Assembly: GCA_910576385.1 (NCBI GenBank)
Contig: CAJTIR010000026.1
Span: forward strand, 1 to 55,940
Source: Lachnospiraceae bacterium
GTDB taxonomy: Bacteria > Bacillota > Clostridia > Lachnospirales > Lachnospiraceae
Reading direction: 5' to 3'
Length of the DNA stretch: 55,940 nucleotides
Part shown: piece after piece, positions 9,097 through 18,826 of the stretch
Layout: every line of letters begins with the position of its first letter
How positions within the stretch are numbered: position 1 is the first letter of the stretch
Notes under the pieces: model-generated
What the model was told of the DNA's origin: nothing
The model's database searches: none
The model's input: the letters and a program-made list of their open reading frames with translations, nothing else
Translations under genes and position numbers: made by a program

Positions 9097-9911
9097 TGAA
9101 TAATGCAATACAAGTTTGTGGCTTAAAGAAAAGCTATGACAGCAACATTGTTCTCGGTGGACTTGATTTGGAAATTGAAAAGGGAGAAACTTTCGCTCTG
9201 CTCGGTGTAAATGGTGCAGGAAAAACGACAGCCCTTGAATGTATTGAGGGTTTGAGAAAATATGATAGCGGTACAATTACGGTAAACGGGAAAATGGGTA
9301 TTCAGTTGCAATCATCCTCTTTACCTGCCCATATAAAACCGATGGAGGCTGTAAGATTATTTTCAAAATGGAACAAGGCAAAGATTGATTTCACTATGCT
9401 TAACGCCCTTGGCATGAAAGAAATTGAGAAGAAACAGTACATCCAACTATCCACAGGACAAAAAAGGCGATTACATCTCGCTCTTGCACTTATCGGTAAT
9501 CCAGATATTATTTTTCTCGATGAGCCGACTGCAGGGCTTGATGCCCTGGGCAGGGTTTCACTTCACGAACAAATTCGCAAACTCAAGTTACAAGGAAAAA
9601 CGATTGTTTTGGCAAGTCACGATATGGCAGAAGTGGAAAACTTATGTGACCGCATTGCAATTTTGAATACTGGGAATATTGCCTTTTGTGGCACAGCAAC
9701 AGAACTGACAGATAAGATTGGGGAAAAGTATTTTATCCATATCAAAACGCAACAAGGAAACAGCACTTTTGAAACAGATAATATTGAAGATACTTTAATT
9801 TCCTTGCTCAATGATTTGAAACAAAAAGAAATTCATATATTGGATATTAAAGTTGACCGTGGTACACTTGAACAACATTTTATCGAAATGGCAAGGAGGG
9901 AAACAGAATGA
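9093..9911 (+). CDS. ABC transporter ATP-binding protein
   Basis: 272 residues. Walker A GVNGAGKTT (about 39-47), signature LSTGQKRRL (about 118-126, a variant of LSGGQ), Walker B PDIIFLDEPTAGLD and the switch histidine in ASHDMAE are all present. The class is the CcmA/BcrA-like ATPase of two-component exporters. It overlaps both its neighbours by four bases and pairs with the permease at 9908. Confidence 0.9.
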   Translation: MMNNAIQVCGLKKSYDSNIVLGGLDLEIEKGETFALLGVNGAGKTTALECIEGLRKYDSGTITVNGKMGIQLQSSSLPAHIKPMEAVRLFSKWNKAKIDFTMLNALGMKEIEKKQYIQLSTGQKRRLHLALALIGNPDIIFLDEPTAGLDALGRVSLHEQIRKLKLQGKTIVLASHDMAEVENLCDRIAILNTGNIAFCGTATELTDKIGEKYFIHIKTQQGNSTFETDNIEDTLISLLNDLKQKEIHILDIKVDRGTLEQHFIEMARRETE

Positions 9912-10624
9912 ACGGTTTTTTATATGGTGTAGTGTTACAATGGAAATTGGATATACGAAGTAAGTCCCTCTTAGTTACCTGCTATATCGTTCCGCTTATT
10001 TTCTTTCTTCTTATGGGCGGTATTTTTACTTCCGTTATGCCTGAAATGAAAAGTACGCTAATACAATCTATGATTGTAATGAGTGTTTCAATGGGGGCAT
10101 TTATCGGATTACCGCCGTCGTTGATTGAAACTTACGGAAGCGACATAAAAAAGGTTTATAAAGCAAACGGAGTACCTATCTATTTAGGACTTGGTACAAT
10201 GTTCCTTTCGGCATTTGTTCATTTGATGATTTCCTGTATTATGATCATGCTGCTTGCCCCTATTCTATTTGAAGCAACTTTGCCGACACAACTTCCGTTT
10301 TTCTTACTTGCACTTGCTATATACATTATTGTGTCGTTAAGCATTGGAAGTGTTTTAGGGTTGACGGTAAAAAATCAAGCAAAACTGACGATGATAGCTC
10401 AATTAGTGTTTTTGCCCTCAATTATGCTTTCGGGAATTATGTTCCCTATCGACTTGCTGCCCGATTTTCTTGAAGCCATAGGGCGTATTTTCCCTGCTTC
10501 TTGCGGATACCGATTGATGTTGGATCATGGATTTTGCTTTGAAAATCTATGGTATCTAATCTTTATCATTTTTGCAGCGGTAATTGTATGTGGAACAGTT
10601 TTGAAAAAACAAAAAGCAAAATAG
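9908..10624 (+). CDS. ABC-2 type transporter permease
   Basis: 238 residues with six predicted membrane segments (about 20-45, 55-80, 95-125, 130-160, 165-190, 210-235) and the ABC-2 motif region IMLSGIMFPIDLLPDFLEAIGRIFPAS. It forms the exporter with the ATPase it overlaps. The substrate is unknown; the MerR-controlled layout suggests an antibiotic or antimicrobial peptide. Confidence 0.85.
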   Translation: MNGFLYGVVLQWKLDIRSKSLLVTCYIVPLIFFLLMGGIFTSVMPEMKSTLIQSMIVMSVSMGAFIGLPPSLIETYGSDIKKVYKANGVPIYLGLGTMFLSAFVHLMISCIMIMLLAPILFEATLPTQLPFFLLALAIYIIVSLSIGSVLGLTVKNQAKLTMIAQLVFLPSIMLSGIMFPIDLLPDFLEAIGRIFPASCGYRLMLDHGFCFENLWYLIFIIFAAVIVCGTVLKKQKAK

Positions 10625-10640
10625 TTTAGAGGGAAAAGTT

Positions 10641-10784
10641 TTGAGCAAAACACAATGGATACTTTGCCCTGTCTGTGGCAATAAAACCCGAACAATGATA
10701 CAGGAAAATACCGAACTAAAAAATATCCCTCTGTATTGTCCGAAGTGTAAGAAAGAAACAATCATCAATGTTCAGGATATTTAA
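10641..10784 (+). CDS. Cysteine-rich KTR small protein
   Basis: A 47-residue protein starting at TTG (GAGGG upstream), with CPVCGNKTR and CPKCKKET forming one zinc ribbon. It matches the cysteine-rich KTR proteins that ride as cargo on Clostridia conjugative elements, often next to MerR/ABC cassettes. It follows the permease by 16 bp and ends before a terminator. Its role is unknown. Confidence 0.8.
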   Translation: MSKTQWILCPVCGNKTRTMIQENTELKNIPLYCPKCKKETIINVQDI

Positions 10785-10817
10785 ATCACGCTTACAGTCA
10801 GTAAATGATTATGTATG

Positions 10818-10852
10818 CCGCTGCTATGGATAACACCATAACAGCGGTTTTT
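10818..10852 (+). terminator. Terminator of the MerR-ABC-KTR operon
   Basis: CCGCTG (10818-10823) pairs with CAGCGG (10842-10847), extended inwards by TATGG/CCATA, and is followed by five T residues. Confidence 0.8.
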
Positions 10853-10858
10853 CAATGC

Positions 10859-10990
10859 CTATCGTCCATCTCTTTCAAAGGACTTTTTACGCTGTTTTTG
10901 AAGTGGTTTCTGCTTATTGCGTTCCGGTATCTCACGCAGATGTTTTAGCACATTTTTCGGAATTGTGTTCCCACTGCTTAAGAAGTAAAA
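10859..10990 (-). pseudogene. C-terminal remnant of a mobilisation/relaxase-like protein
   Basis: Read on the minus strand, an open frame without a start ends ...VLKHLREIPERNKQ then KPLQKQRKKSFERDGR and a stop. This basic tail resembles the end of relaxase-type proteins on integrative elements. Together with the KTR gene it suggests that the MerR-ABC cassette came in on a mobile element that has since been mostly lost. Confidence 0.35.
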
Positions 10991-11020
10991 TGCTTATTCT
11001 TACGTTTGATTACTAAATTC

Positions 11021-11365
11021 TCACTTACCTGACAATTCTTCAAACTGAAATTCCGATGCAGTCAGGTTCCCTCTATAAATTCCAGTGTTCCATATTTCGT
11101 TAAATTCTTCTCTGGAAATAATAACTGCATAGAAGCCTTCTCCCCATACTTTTGCGTTAAGTTCATCAACGGTTGGGATTGGACACATTTCTATGACATC
11201 ACTATATGGGTCATCATCAAGCTTTACGGCCCTGTTTGCAAAGACGCGTATCTCTCTAAGAGCAAAACGGTCATCCTTCAAGTCCACTTCATAAAAGAAT
11301 ACCATAGGTATATCATCAGATTCATATTGCATAAATAGTTGTACATATTCAATATCGTTTTCCAT
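11021..11365 (-). CDS. DUF6881-like/immunity-like hypothetical protein
   Basis: 114 residues, acidic, no membrane segment. The layout (YVQLFMQYESDDIPMVFFYEVDLKDDRFALREIRVFANR, then a WGEGFYAVIISREEFNEIW segment) is like the small DUF6881 proteins found as orphan immunity genes of polymorphic toxins. This is recognition by pattern only. GAGGTGAGGG lies in front of the ATG. It stands alone between the mobile-element scar and the chemoreceptor gene. Confidence 0.45.
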   Translation of the reverse strand: MENDIEYVQLFMQYESDDIPMVFFYEVDLKDDRFALREIRVFANRAVKLDDDPYSDVIEMCPIPTVDELNAKVWGEGFYAVIISREEFNEIWNTGIYRGNLTASEFQFEELSGK

Positions 11366-11421
11366 TGACCCTCACCTCTTTGTTAAATTCTTATTTATCT
11401 ATTCAACCCCCAAAACGAGAC

Positions 11422-11459
11422 GGACTGTCACATTATTATTTCTGTTCCTGCGACAGTCC
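11422..11459. terminator. Stem-loop after the chemoreceptor gene
   Basis: GGACTGTC (11422-11429) pairs with GACAGTCC (11452-11459). It lies about 50 bp past the stop of the minus-strand chemoreceptor gene, with a short T-rich tract beyond it on that strand. Confidence 0.5.
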
Positions 11460-11505
11460 CATTTGCTTATCTAAAAATCATAAATGCTATACTTCTTCAA
11501 TTAAA

Positions 11506-13326
11506 TTATAGTTTAAATTTCCGTGTCGCCTCATTTTGCTCGACACTCAATGCTACCAAAGCCTGTGTATCTTTGGTACACTCCTCAATTCCTTCCGCCA
11601 CAAGCTGCATACTAGCACTGGTTTCTTCCGTAGATGCCGCATTTTCTTCTACAATACTTGCCAAATTATTGACCGAATCAGCTACAAGCTGTTTTAAGGA
11701 TGTCAAAATATTTGTCTGTCCGCCAATCTCTTTGGTCACTTCCTCAACCTGTTGAATCTCATCAGAGAGATGCGCAAATGCCTCTCTGGTCTCGTCCAGA
11801 CGTGTCTGTTGTTCCTGAACATTTTTGGTTACTACCTGCATATTATCTACTGATACTGCAACATTTCCAATCAGTTCTTGTACAATTCCCTCGATCTCCT
11901 GGGCGCTGTCAGCAGATTCTTCTGCAAGATTGCGGATCTCTTCTGCCACAACAGCAAATCCTCTACCGGCCTCGCCTGCTCTTGCAGCCTCAATACTGGC
12001 ATTTAAGGACAATAAATTTGTCTGTTCTGCCAATCCTTTGATAATCTCAACCGCTTTATTGATATTTGCTGCGGACTCATTATTCTTATTTGTCTGCTCA
12101 TATACAGTCTCAATTGCCTTGATCGTGATCTCTGTAATTTTATTGAGAAGGTCAATACTCTCAGAAGCTCCTGTAGAATACTGCATCATACTGGAAACAG
12201 AATGCTCCAGCTTTTCTACTCCCTGTTCTTCCACCTCAATGACGCCGCCAAGCTCTGTAATCTTATTATTGACTGTCTCAGTCTCCGCCGCCTGACTGGT
12301 TGCACCTAAGGCAAGTTCTTCAATAGCAGTGTTCACATTTTCTATACTGCTGCTGATCGTCTCAAACTTCTGACTGAATTTCTCACTGCTCTCTTTTAGA
12401 TGATTTCCGGTACTGCTTACATTCCCAATCATACTTGCCAGAGAGTTTTTCACCCCATCCAGGGAACGGGCAATCTTGCCGAGTTCGTCTGCCCTGTTCA
12501 TCAATTTGGGTTCAATCTCAAAAGACAAATCTCCTTCTGCTGCTTTATGTAAATGACTCTCAATCCGCTGAATTCCAATCGTCAGTCTCTTTCCAAAAAA
12601 CAGAGATACAACAAATGCACTCAATAAAATCACGACAATTGCCACACTGAAAACAGTGATCATATTTTTTAACTCATGATTGATTTGCTGCTTGGAGATC
12701 TCAATCTCCTCATTCATATCATCCACATAATTTCCAGTTGCAACTACCCAGCCCCAAGGTTCAAATTTCTGTGAATAAGCAATCTTAGGCGCTACCGTGG
12801 TCCCATCTGCCTTGGTAAAACTAAACTCATGGAAACCATCTCCGCTTTCTGCCGCTTTGATAATACCCTCGGTAATCTTGACGCCATTGGGATCTGTCAT
12901 ATCAATACGATTGGTTCCCTCCTGTTCTGAGAGAATCGGATGCATGATCAATACACCATCTGCACCATCAATCCATATATAGCCGGATGCATCATCGCGA
13001 TAGCGCATATTGCGAATCGCTTCTTTGGCAAAACCTTGTGCCTTTTTCTCTGACAATTCTCCATTGGATGCCTTGTCATAATATCCCTGCACAATAGCCA
13101 TAGCGGACTGAACCTGTGATTTGATCTCAGTTCGATAATCTTCGATCTTAGTTTCCTCATGGTCACCGACAAACTCTGTCATTGACTGCCGCAGAAAAAA
13201 GATCCCAAGCCCACCCAGACAGGCAGCAGTGCCAGCAATCAATAAAAACACCACCAAGACTACCATCATCGCTAAGCTTTTCATCCCTTTGCCACTTTTT
13301 TCTTTTGTAACTTCACTATTTTTCAT
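11506..13326 (-). CDS. Methyl-accepting chemotaxis protein with Cache sensor
   Basis: A 606-residue membrane receptor. A first membrane helix (about 18-42), an extracellular Cache domain of the sCache_2 type ([34 protein letters not shown]), a second membrane helix (about 220-245), HAMP, and a long cytoplasmic signalling helix hairpin with the tip ...[23 protein letters not shown] are all visible. It should feed CheA/CheW. The start at 13326 is preferred to the ATG nine bases earlier because GGGAG directly abuts the earlier one. It has no chemotaxis neighbours here. Confidence 0.9.
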   Translation of the reverse strand: MKNSEVTKEKSGKGMKSLAMMVVLVVFLLIAGTAACLGGLGIFFLRQSMTEFVGDHEETKIEDYRTEIKSQVQSAMAIVQGYYDKASNGELSEKKAQGFAKEAIRNMRYRDDASGYIWIDGADGVLIMHPILSEQEGTNRIDMTDPNGVKITEGIIKAAESGDGFHEFSFTKADGTTVAPKIAYSQKFEPWGWVVATGNYVDDMNEEIEISKQQINHELKNMITVFSVAIVVILLSAFVVSLFFGKRLTIGIQRIESHLHKAAEGDLSFEIEPKLMNRADELGKIARSLDGVKNSLASMIGNVSSTGNHLKESSEKFSQKFETISSSIENVNTAIEELALGATSQAAETETVNNKITELGGVIEVEEQGVEKLEHSVSSMMQYSTGASESIDLLNKITEITIKAIETVYEQTNKNNESAANINKAVEIIKGLAEQTNLLSLNASIEAARAGEAGRGFAVVAEEIRNLAEESADSAQEIEGIVQELIGNVAVSVDNMQVVTKNVQEQQTRLDETREAFAHLSDEIQQVEEVTKEIGGQTNILTSLKQLVADSVNNLASIVEENAASTEETSASMQLVAEGIEECTKDTQALVALSVEQNEATRKFKL

Positions 13327-13403
13327 GTTCTCCATCTCCCGGCTCTATAATCTTATAGAATAATTATCCTATTTTCTTTGTTTTTTGTCAATATATTTAT
13401 GCA

Positions 13404-13895
13404 TTATTCACAATGAAGCACTATTTTTCTTTGTATTAGACTTGCCGGAACATCAATCACACGCTGATTCGCGCTTCCCCGCCAGTAGAGCTGGGTATCT
13501 TTTTGCTCTGTTATAAATTCTCCATCCACCAACACATCTAAATAATTCATGATTTCCAATCCCGAAATAGCTTCCCACACAAATCCGGTATAAAGCCATA
13601 TGCTCTTTGTAGGAAATAACTGCTTCATCTCCTTTGCCAGTTTGAGAATCTCCAAACGATTTCCAAAGTACAGTGGATCTCCGCCGCTCAAGGTAATCCC
13701 AGAAATATAATCTTTCGACAATTCTGCAAATACTTCCCGTTTTGCCTCCTCGTCAAACACAAGCCCGCCGTTGGGATCCCAGGTAATAGGATTTTGACAA
13801 TCTGTGCAGCAATGAGAACAACCAGACACCCATAAGACTACCCGAAGCCCGTCACCGTTAAGCATATCATCTTTTGTAATATTGTGGTATCTCAT
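13404..13895 (-). CDS. nrdG: Anaerobic ribonucleotide reductase activating protein
   Basis: A 163-residue radical SAM enzyme that makes the glycyl radical on NrdD. The CxxxCxxC iron-sulfur motif is in VSGCSHCCTDCQNP and the SAM-binding GGDP in TLSGGDPLYF. It lies 11 bp after nrdD on the same strand and shares its NrdR control. AAGGAG stands before the ATG. Confidence 0.93.
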   Translation of the reverse strand: MRYHNITKDDMLNGDGLRVVLWVSGCSHCCTDCQNPITWDPNGGLVFDEEAKREVFAELSKDYISGITLSGGDPLYFGNRLEILKLAKEMKQLFPTKSIWLYTGFVWEAISGLEIMNYLDVLVDGEFITEQKDTQLYWRGSANQRVIDVPASLIQRKIVLHCE

Positions 13896-13906
13896 TTCAA
13901 GTCTCC

Positions 13907-16036
13907 TTACATACTCTTTCGTTCTGCTATCTCCGCCATTTTTGCATCATTGAGACGGGTATCTCCCTTTACTCTGGAATAAGACAGATACCCATTCATA
14001 CGATCGATTTTAGTCAGGTTGCGGCTGCCGCATTTGGGACATACATCCATTTCAAGCTCCTGATGGCCGCAATCATCACAGTAGGCAAGAGACAAATTTA
14101 CCCCTTCATAAAAGCCCATCTCCATTGCACGGCGCACGAGCGTCTTTACAGCCTCCACATTATAGTCAATCGGATATTTCACATACTGAATCTTACCGCC
14201 ATTACTGAGTTCCCAAAAACGATATTCCAAATCCTGCTTTTGAATGGGAGTGATATCTTCTGTCACATGGCAATGAAATCCATTGCTGACATACTCACGG
14301 TCAGAAACATTTTCCACAATACCATATTTTTTACGGAACTGTTTTACTTGCAGACCACAAAGATTTTCCGCCGGCGTTGCATAGATCGCATAGAGATTTC
14401 CATCCTCTTTCTTGTATTGATCAATTTTCTGATTGATATGTTCAAGCACTTCAATCGCAAACTGTCCATCTTCTACCAAAGATTTTCCATTGTACAGTCT
14501 TTGCAGCTCATTAAATGCTGTAATTCCAAAAGAAGCTGTGGCCGTCTTTAACAAGGGCTTGATCTTATCATGAATTCCCAAATGCCCCCCATAAAAACCT
14601 CCCTCACAATAGGCCAGGGGATTGGTACTGGCACGCATTTCTCCCAGATAAGCATAGGTACGGATATGAAGCTGGCGAATCAATTCCAAATAATAGTCAA
14701 GAACCTCATAGAAGTCTCTGCTCTCCTGCCTGGATTTTGCCAAAATCATTGGCAGATGCAGACTGACTACACCGATATTAAAGCGTCCCACAAATACTGG
14801 ATGATCTTTGTCATCGGCTGGATTCCTGCCGCCACGCTCATACCAGGGCGACAAAAACGCACGGCATCCCATTGGACTGATAATTTCCCCATACTGCTTG
14901 TACATACTGGCAATATAGCCTTTCCCTGTCAAACTCAGCCAATCTGGATACATCGTTTTTCTAGAACACTCAATCCCTGCCTCAAAGACATCCTCCAACT
15001 CCTTTCCTGGTCCGTGGAGATTTTTATCATACAGAAATACCAATTTGGGAAACAATACCGGCTTTTTACAAGATGCTTTCCCCTGACCATTCCTGCGGAC
15101 ATTGAGCATGGCAATAGAGGCCATTTTCGCAAAACGTCCCGTTCCAGTTCCAAATGTCATGGTGATAAATGGATAATCGCCACGGCTGGAAGATACAGAA
15201 TTAAACTTGTATTCCCATCCCTGAACTCCTTGTTCTAAATCCCTGGCAATATCCTTCATGGTTTCCTCTTCTGCACGCTCCTCACTCAACCCCAGCTCCT
15301 GATAACGGCTCTTGTATTTCAGATAAGATTTTTCTGCATAAGGCTCAAGGATCTTCTCAACACATGGCACAGTAAAACCGCCATATTGCTGACTTGCAGC
15401 GCTTAAAACAATGTCCCCAATCACATCAAAGGCAACATCCAACGTTTTTGGCTCATTGTACCATAAATTCCCCATCTCAAAACCGCCGCGCAGCACATTT
15501 TCCACATCAAACAGGCAGCAGTTCATGGTATCACGTCTTGCCGACATATCATGCACATAGAGATAACCATCTCTACACGCCTGGATTTCCTCAGTCGTCA
15601 TAAAAAATTTCTGATATAATTCCTTATTGAGCTGATTAAAAATCAAACTCCGCTTTGTGGAGACCAAGGCGCTGTCTGTATTAGAATTTTCCTTATCCCC
15701 TATGTACATAATAGATTGGCTCTTTTTATAGACCTCATCCAACATCTGCACAAAATCCTGCTTATAATTGCGGTAATCCCGATAGCTCTTGGCCACAGTC
15801 GGATTCACCTTCTCCAAGGCGCCCTCCACAATATTGTGCATCTGGGCAATCTTAATTTCCTTAAGCCCCATAGATTCCACTTTTTCTTCCACAAACTGGC
15901 AAATAAATTGCAATTCCTCATCTGTAAATTTAATCAAAGCACGATAAGCAGATTTATTTACCGCCACGACAACTTTCTGCACATTAAACTCTTCTTTTGT
16001 GCCATCCTTCTTGATTACCTTAAAATCTTTTTCCAT
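13907..16036 (-). CDS. nrdD: Anaerobic (class III) ribonucleoside-triphosphate reductase
   Basis: Reduces ribonucleoside triphosphates for DNA synthesis without oxygen. The 709-residue protein has an ATP-cone (about 1-90, DFKVIKKDGTKEEF), the catalytic barrel, and near the C-terminus a zinc site (CDDCGHQELEMDVCPKCG) followed by the glycyl radical region RMNGYLSYSRV. The frame is open from 16081, but GGAGAAAGG stands just before the ATG at 16036, so the first 15 residues of the longer frame are dropped. It is followed by nrdG and preceded by two NrdR boxes. Confidence 0.93.
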   Translation of the reverse strand: MEKDFKVIKKDGTKEEFNVQKVVVAVNKSAYRALIKFTDEELQFICQFVEEKVESMGLKEIKIAQMHNIVEGALEKVNPTVAKSYRDYRNYKQDFVQMLDEVYKKSQSIMYIGDKENSNTDSALVSTKRSLIFNQLNKELYQKFFMTTEEIQACRDGYLYVHDMSARRDTMNCCLFDVENVLRGGFEMGNLWYNEPKTLDVAFDVIGDIVLSAASQQYGGFTVPCVEKILEPYAEKSYLKYKSRYQELGLSEERAEEETMKDIARDLEQGVQGWEYKFNSVSSSRGDYPFITMTFGTGTGRFAKMASIAMLNVRRNGQGKASCKKPVLFPKLVFLYDKNLHGPGKELEDVFEAGIECSRKTMYPDWLSLTGKGYIASMYKQYGEIISPMGCRAFLSPWYERGGRNPADDKDHPVFVGRFNIGVVSLHLPMILAKSRQESRDFYEVLDYYLELIRQLHIRTYAYLGEMRASTNPLAYCEGGFYGGHLGIHDKIKPLLKTATASFGITAFNELQRLYNGKSLVEDGQFAIEVLEHINQKIDQYKKEDGNLYAIYATPAENLCGLQVKQFRKKYGIVENVSDREYVSNGFHCHVTEDITPIQKQDLEYRFWELSNGGKIQYVKYPIDYNVEAVKTLVRRAMEMGFYEGVNLSLAYCDDCGHQELEMDVCPKCGSRNLTKIDRMNGYLSYSRVKGDTRLNDAKMAEIAERKSM

Positions 16037-16105
16037 CCTTTCTCCTCTTTTCCTCTTTGCTGTGCCATTTCCCCCACACAACTATGCGTCTGGCTATCAG
16101 TGAAA

Positions 16106-16163
16106 GCCGAATATATAGTTGGTTTTTGTGTTTTTCTCTATTTATAAACACAAGATATAGTGC
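16106..16163 (-). promoter_or_regulatory. Tandem NrdR boxes upstream of nrdDG
   Basis: Two 16-bp sites, 16106-16121 (core AATATATAGT) and 16148-16163 (ACACAAGATATAGTGC, 14 of 16 matches to the NrdR consensus by my count), start exactly 42 bp apart, four helical turns. They lie 70-127 bp before the nrdD start. NrdR-ATP cones bind such paired boxes to repress ribonucleotide reductase genes. Confidence 0.75.
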
Positions 16164-16326
16164 CGTATCTTATCCTATCACGTCACTGGACATAAGTCAA
16201 GAAAAAGGAGATTGTCACCTCAATACTAAGTTACAAGATACTACTTGTATTTTTTACATTACCAATTATAATTATATATGCAGACAAAAATCCCATCCAT
16301 TCCATATGAGAAAAGAGGTAATTAAA

Positions 16327-16893
16327 ATGAGAATGAAACTTAATCTAACCGAAGGTATCTTTCCAATGCCAGTATTAATGGTGGCAACTTACAATGAAGA
16401 TGGCAGTGTTAATGTTATGAATGCTGCCTGGGGTACTATGCAGGAAAGAGGCAATGTAGCTCTGAAGTTGTCTGAAACACACAAAACAGTTAAAAATATC
16501 AAAAAAAGAGGGGCTTTTACTGTCAGTATTGCCGATGCTGCTCATGTCGTGGAAGCAGACTATTTTGGCGTTGAGTCAGGCAATAAAGTTGCCCAAAAAT
16601 TGGAAAATAGTGGTCTTACTGCCAGCAAATCCGAGATTATAGACGCACCAATCATCAATGAATTTCCACTCTGTTTAGAATGTGAATTTATTGAATATCA
16701 GGATGGAAAATATGGATGTGGCGTGATTGGCAAGGTAGTTAATGTTACTGCAGACGAAACTGTTATGGTTGATGGTAAAGTTGACATGTCACTGGTAAAT
16801 GCTATCGCCTTTGACCCATACACACATGGATATTATAAAGTAACTGAAAGAGTAGGCGAAGCTTTCAAAGATGGCTTACAACTCAAAAAATAA
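16327..16893 (+). CDS. Flavin reductase-like (FMN-binding) protein
   Basis: 188 residues of the flavin reductase/flavoredoxin-like split-barrel family: MPVLMVATYNEDGSVNVMNAAWG at the N-terminus, THKTVKNIKKRGAFTVSI and GCGVIGKVVNV are typical FMN-binding parts. It probably moves electrons in the cytoplasm; the partner is not visible. The frame is open much further upstream (to 16057), but that part overlaps the NrdR promoter region and GAGGT stands before the ATG at 16327. It is divergent to nrdDG. Confidence 0.8.
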   Translation: MRMKLNLTEGIFPMPVLMVATYNEDGSVNVMNAAWGTMQERGNVALKLSETHKTVKNIKKRGAFTVSIADAAHVVEADYFGVESGNKVAQKLENSGLTASKSEIIDAPIINEFPLCLECEFIEYQDGKYGCGVIGKVVNVTADETVMVDGKVDMSLVNAIAFDPYTHGYYKVTERVGEAFKDGLQLKK

Positions 16894-16908
16894 TATTTTC
16901 ACAAACAA

Positions 16909-16967
16909 GGAGCTGTGGCACCAACATAACTTACAAGGACGAATGAATATATTAGCGCCACAGCTCC
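16909..16967 (-). terminator. Terminator between convergent flavoprotein and ABC genes
   Basis: GGAGCTGTGGC (16909-16919) pairs perfectly with GCCACAGCTCC (16957-16967). On the minus strand the stem is followed by a T-rich tract (TTGTTTG), so it best serves the ABC exporter operon; it may also slow the opposing transcript. Confidence 0.65.
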
Positions 16968-16993
16968 GTCTAAAAAATATTTATTTCTATCTT

Positions 16994-18826
16994 CTATGCC
17001 GCCTCAAACTGAGAATTGTAAAGCTCCGCATAGAAGCCATTCTTGGCTAACAATTCCTGATGATTTCCCTGCTCAATGATATCCCCATCCTTCATTACCA
17101 GAATCACATCTGCATCCTTAATGGTAGAAAGACGATGGGCAATCACAAAGCTAGTTCTGCCCTTCATCAAGTTATTCATGGCCTTCTGAATCCGTTCCTC
17201 CGTTCTGGTGTCCACAGAAGAAGTGGCCTCATCCAAAATCAAGATTGGATTATCTGCCAAAATCGCCCGCGCAATCGTCAATAACTGCTTCTGTCCCTGT
17301 GAAACATTGCTGGCGTCCTCATTTAATTCCATCTGATAACCGCCAGGCAAGGTAGAGATAAAACGGTGGGCATGTGCAGCTTTGGCGGCTGCAATCACTT
17401 CCTCGTCTGTGGCGTCTAGTCTGCCATAGCGAATATTTTCCATGATCGTGCCTTTAAAAAGCCAGGTATCCTGAAGCACCATACCGAAATTTTCTCTCAG
17501 GTCACTGCGGTCAAATTCTCTCAGATCATGTCCGTCTACCTTAATACTTCCTTGCAGTACATCATAAAAACGCATCAACAGCTTTACCATAGTAGTCTTG
17601 CCCGCACCAGTAGGCCCGACAATTGCCACCATCTGCCCTGGTTCCACCTGACAATTAAAATCATTGACAATAATCTTATCCTTATCATATCCAAACTGAA
17701 CATGTTCGAAAGTAACTCTGCCCTCCATCTTGGCAAGTTTGACTGGATGTTCTGCGGCAACATCCTCTTCCTCTTCCTCTAAGAACTCAAAGACACGCTC
17801 CGCGGCCGCAGCCGTTGACTGTAACATATTGGACACTTGCGCAACTTGCGCAATTGGCTGGGTAAACTGGCGCACATATTGGATAAAAGACTGTATCTCT
17901 CCCACCTCAATGCTGCCCCGAATCGCAAGTATACCACCCAGTACGGCAACCGCCACATAACCAAGATTTCCCACAAAACTCATGATTGGCTGCATCATAC
18001 CAGACAAAAATTGAGACTTCCATGCGGACTGAAACAGAATATCATTTGTCTCATTAAATTCCCGCAGCATATCTTCCTCTTTATTGAATGCTTTGACAAT
18101 ATTATGTCCGCTGTAGACTTCTTCCACTTGGCCATTGATCTTTCCCAAATATTTCTGTTGTGCAATAAAATATTTTTGAGAAAATTTGACCACAATGCCA
18201 ATTAAAATCCCAGACACTGGAAGAATCACAAATGCAATCAAAGTCATCAGCGGACTGATACTTAACATCATCACCAAAATTCCAATCAATGTGGTAACAG
18301 ATGTGATAAGCTGTGTCACACTCTGATTTAACCCCTGTCCAAGTGTATCTACATCATTGGTAATGCGGGACAACACCTCTCCCACGGTTCTGGATTCAAA
18401 GTATTTCATAGGCATATGGTTTATTTTTTTTGAGATATCCTCTCGGAAACGAAAACAAACCTTCTGAGTAATTCCAGTCATAATAATACCTTGCACAAAC
18501 GAACACAGGGCACTAAATAAATAGATTGCCAACAAGAATAACAAAATCTCTCCAATTTTACCAAAATCAATTGCTCCGCCGCCTGATACCTTGGCCACCA
18601 ATCCATTGAATAATTCCGTAGTGGCATTTCCTAAGATTTTAGGGCCAGCGATGCCAAACACTGTGGAAGCCACCGCAAAAATCAAAACCACCAATACACC
18701 GATCTTATAACGCCCCATATATTGAAGTAACTTTTTTACGGTACCTCTAAAATTTTTTGCCTTCTCCCCAGGCGCCATCCCACCAGGCCCGTGACCCATT
18801 CTCGCTGGACGTTTATGTTCACTCAT
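16994..18826 (-). CDS. ABC exporter half-transporter (multidrug type), subunit B
   Basis: 610 residues: a six-helix membrane domain (about 40-330) fused to a nucleotide-binding domain with Walker A GPTGAGKTT, signature VSQGQKQLL, Walker B ILILDEATSSVD and the H-loop IAHRLSTI. The signature VSQGQ and intact catalytic Glu fit the consensus-site partner of a heterodimeric exporter (LmrCD/TmrAB-like). It overlaps the second subunit gene by four bases and the two surely form one pump. Confidence 0.9.
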   Translation of the reverse strand: MSEHKRPARMGHGPGGMAPGEKAKNFRGTVKKLLQYMGRYKIGVLVVLIFAVASTVFGIAGPKILGNATTELFNGLVAKVSGGGAIDFGKIGEILLFLLAIYLFSALCSFVQGIIMTGITQKVCFRFREDISKKINHMPMKYFESRTVGEVLSRITNDVDTLGQGLNQSVTQLITSVTTLIGILVMMLSISPLMTLIAFVILPVSGILIGIVVKFSQKYFIAQQKYLGKINGQVEEVYSGHNIVKAFNKEEDMLREFNETNDILFQSAWKSQFLSGMMQPIMSFVGNLGYVAVAVLGGILAIRGSIEVGEIQSFIQYVRQFTQPIAQVAQVSNMLQSTAAAAERVFEFLEEEEEDVAAEHPVKLAKMEGRVTFEHVQFGYDKDKIIVNDFNCQVEPGQMVAIVGPTGAGKTTMVKLLMRFYDVLQGSIKVDGHDLREFDRSDLRENFGMVLQDTWLFKGTIMENIRYGRLDATDEEVIAAAKAAHAHRFISTLPGGYQMELNEDASNVSQGQKQLLTIARAILADNPILILDEATSSVDTRTEERIQKAMNNLMKGRTSFVIAHRLSTIKDADVILVMKDGDIIEQGNHQELLAKNGFYAELYNSQFEAA

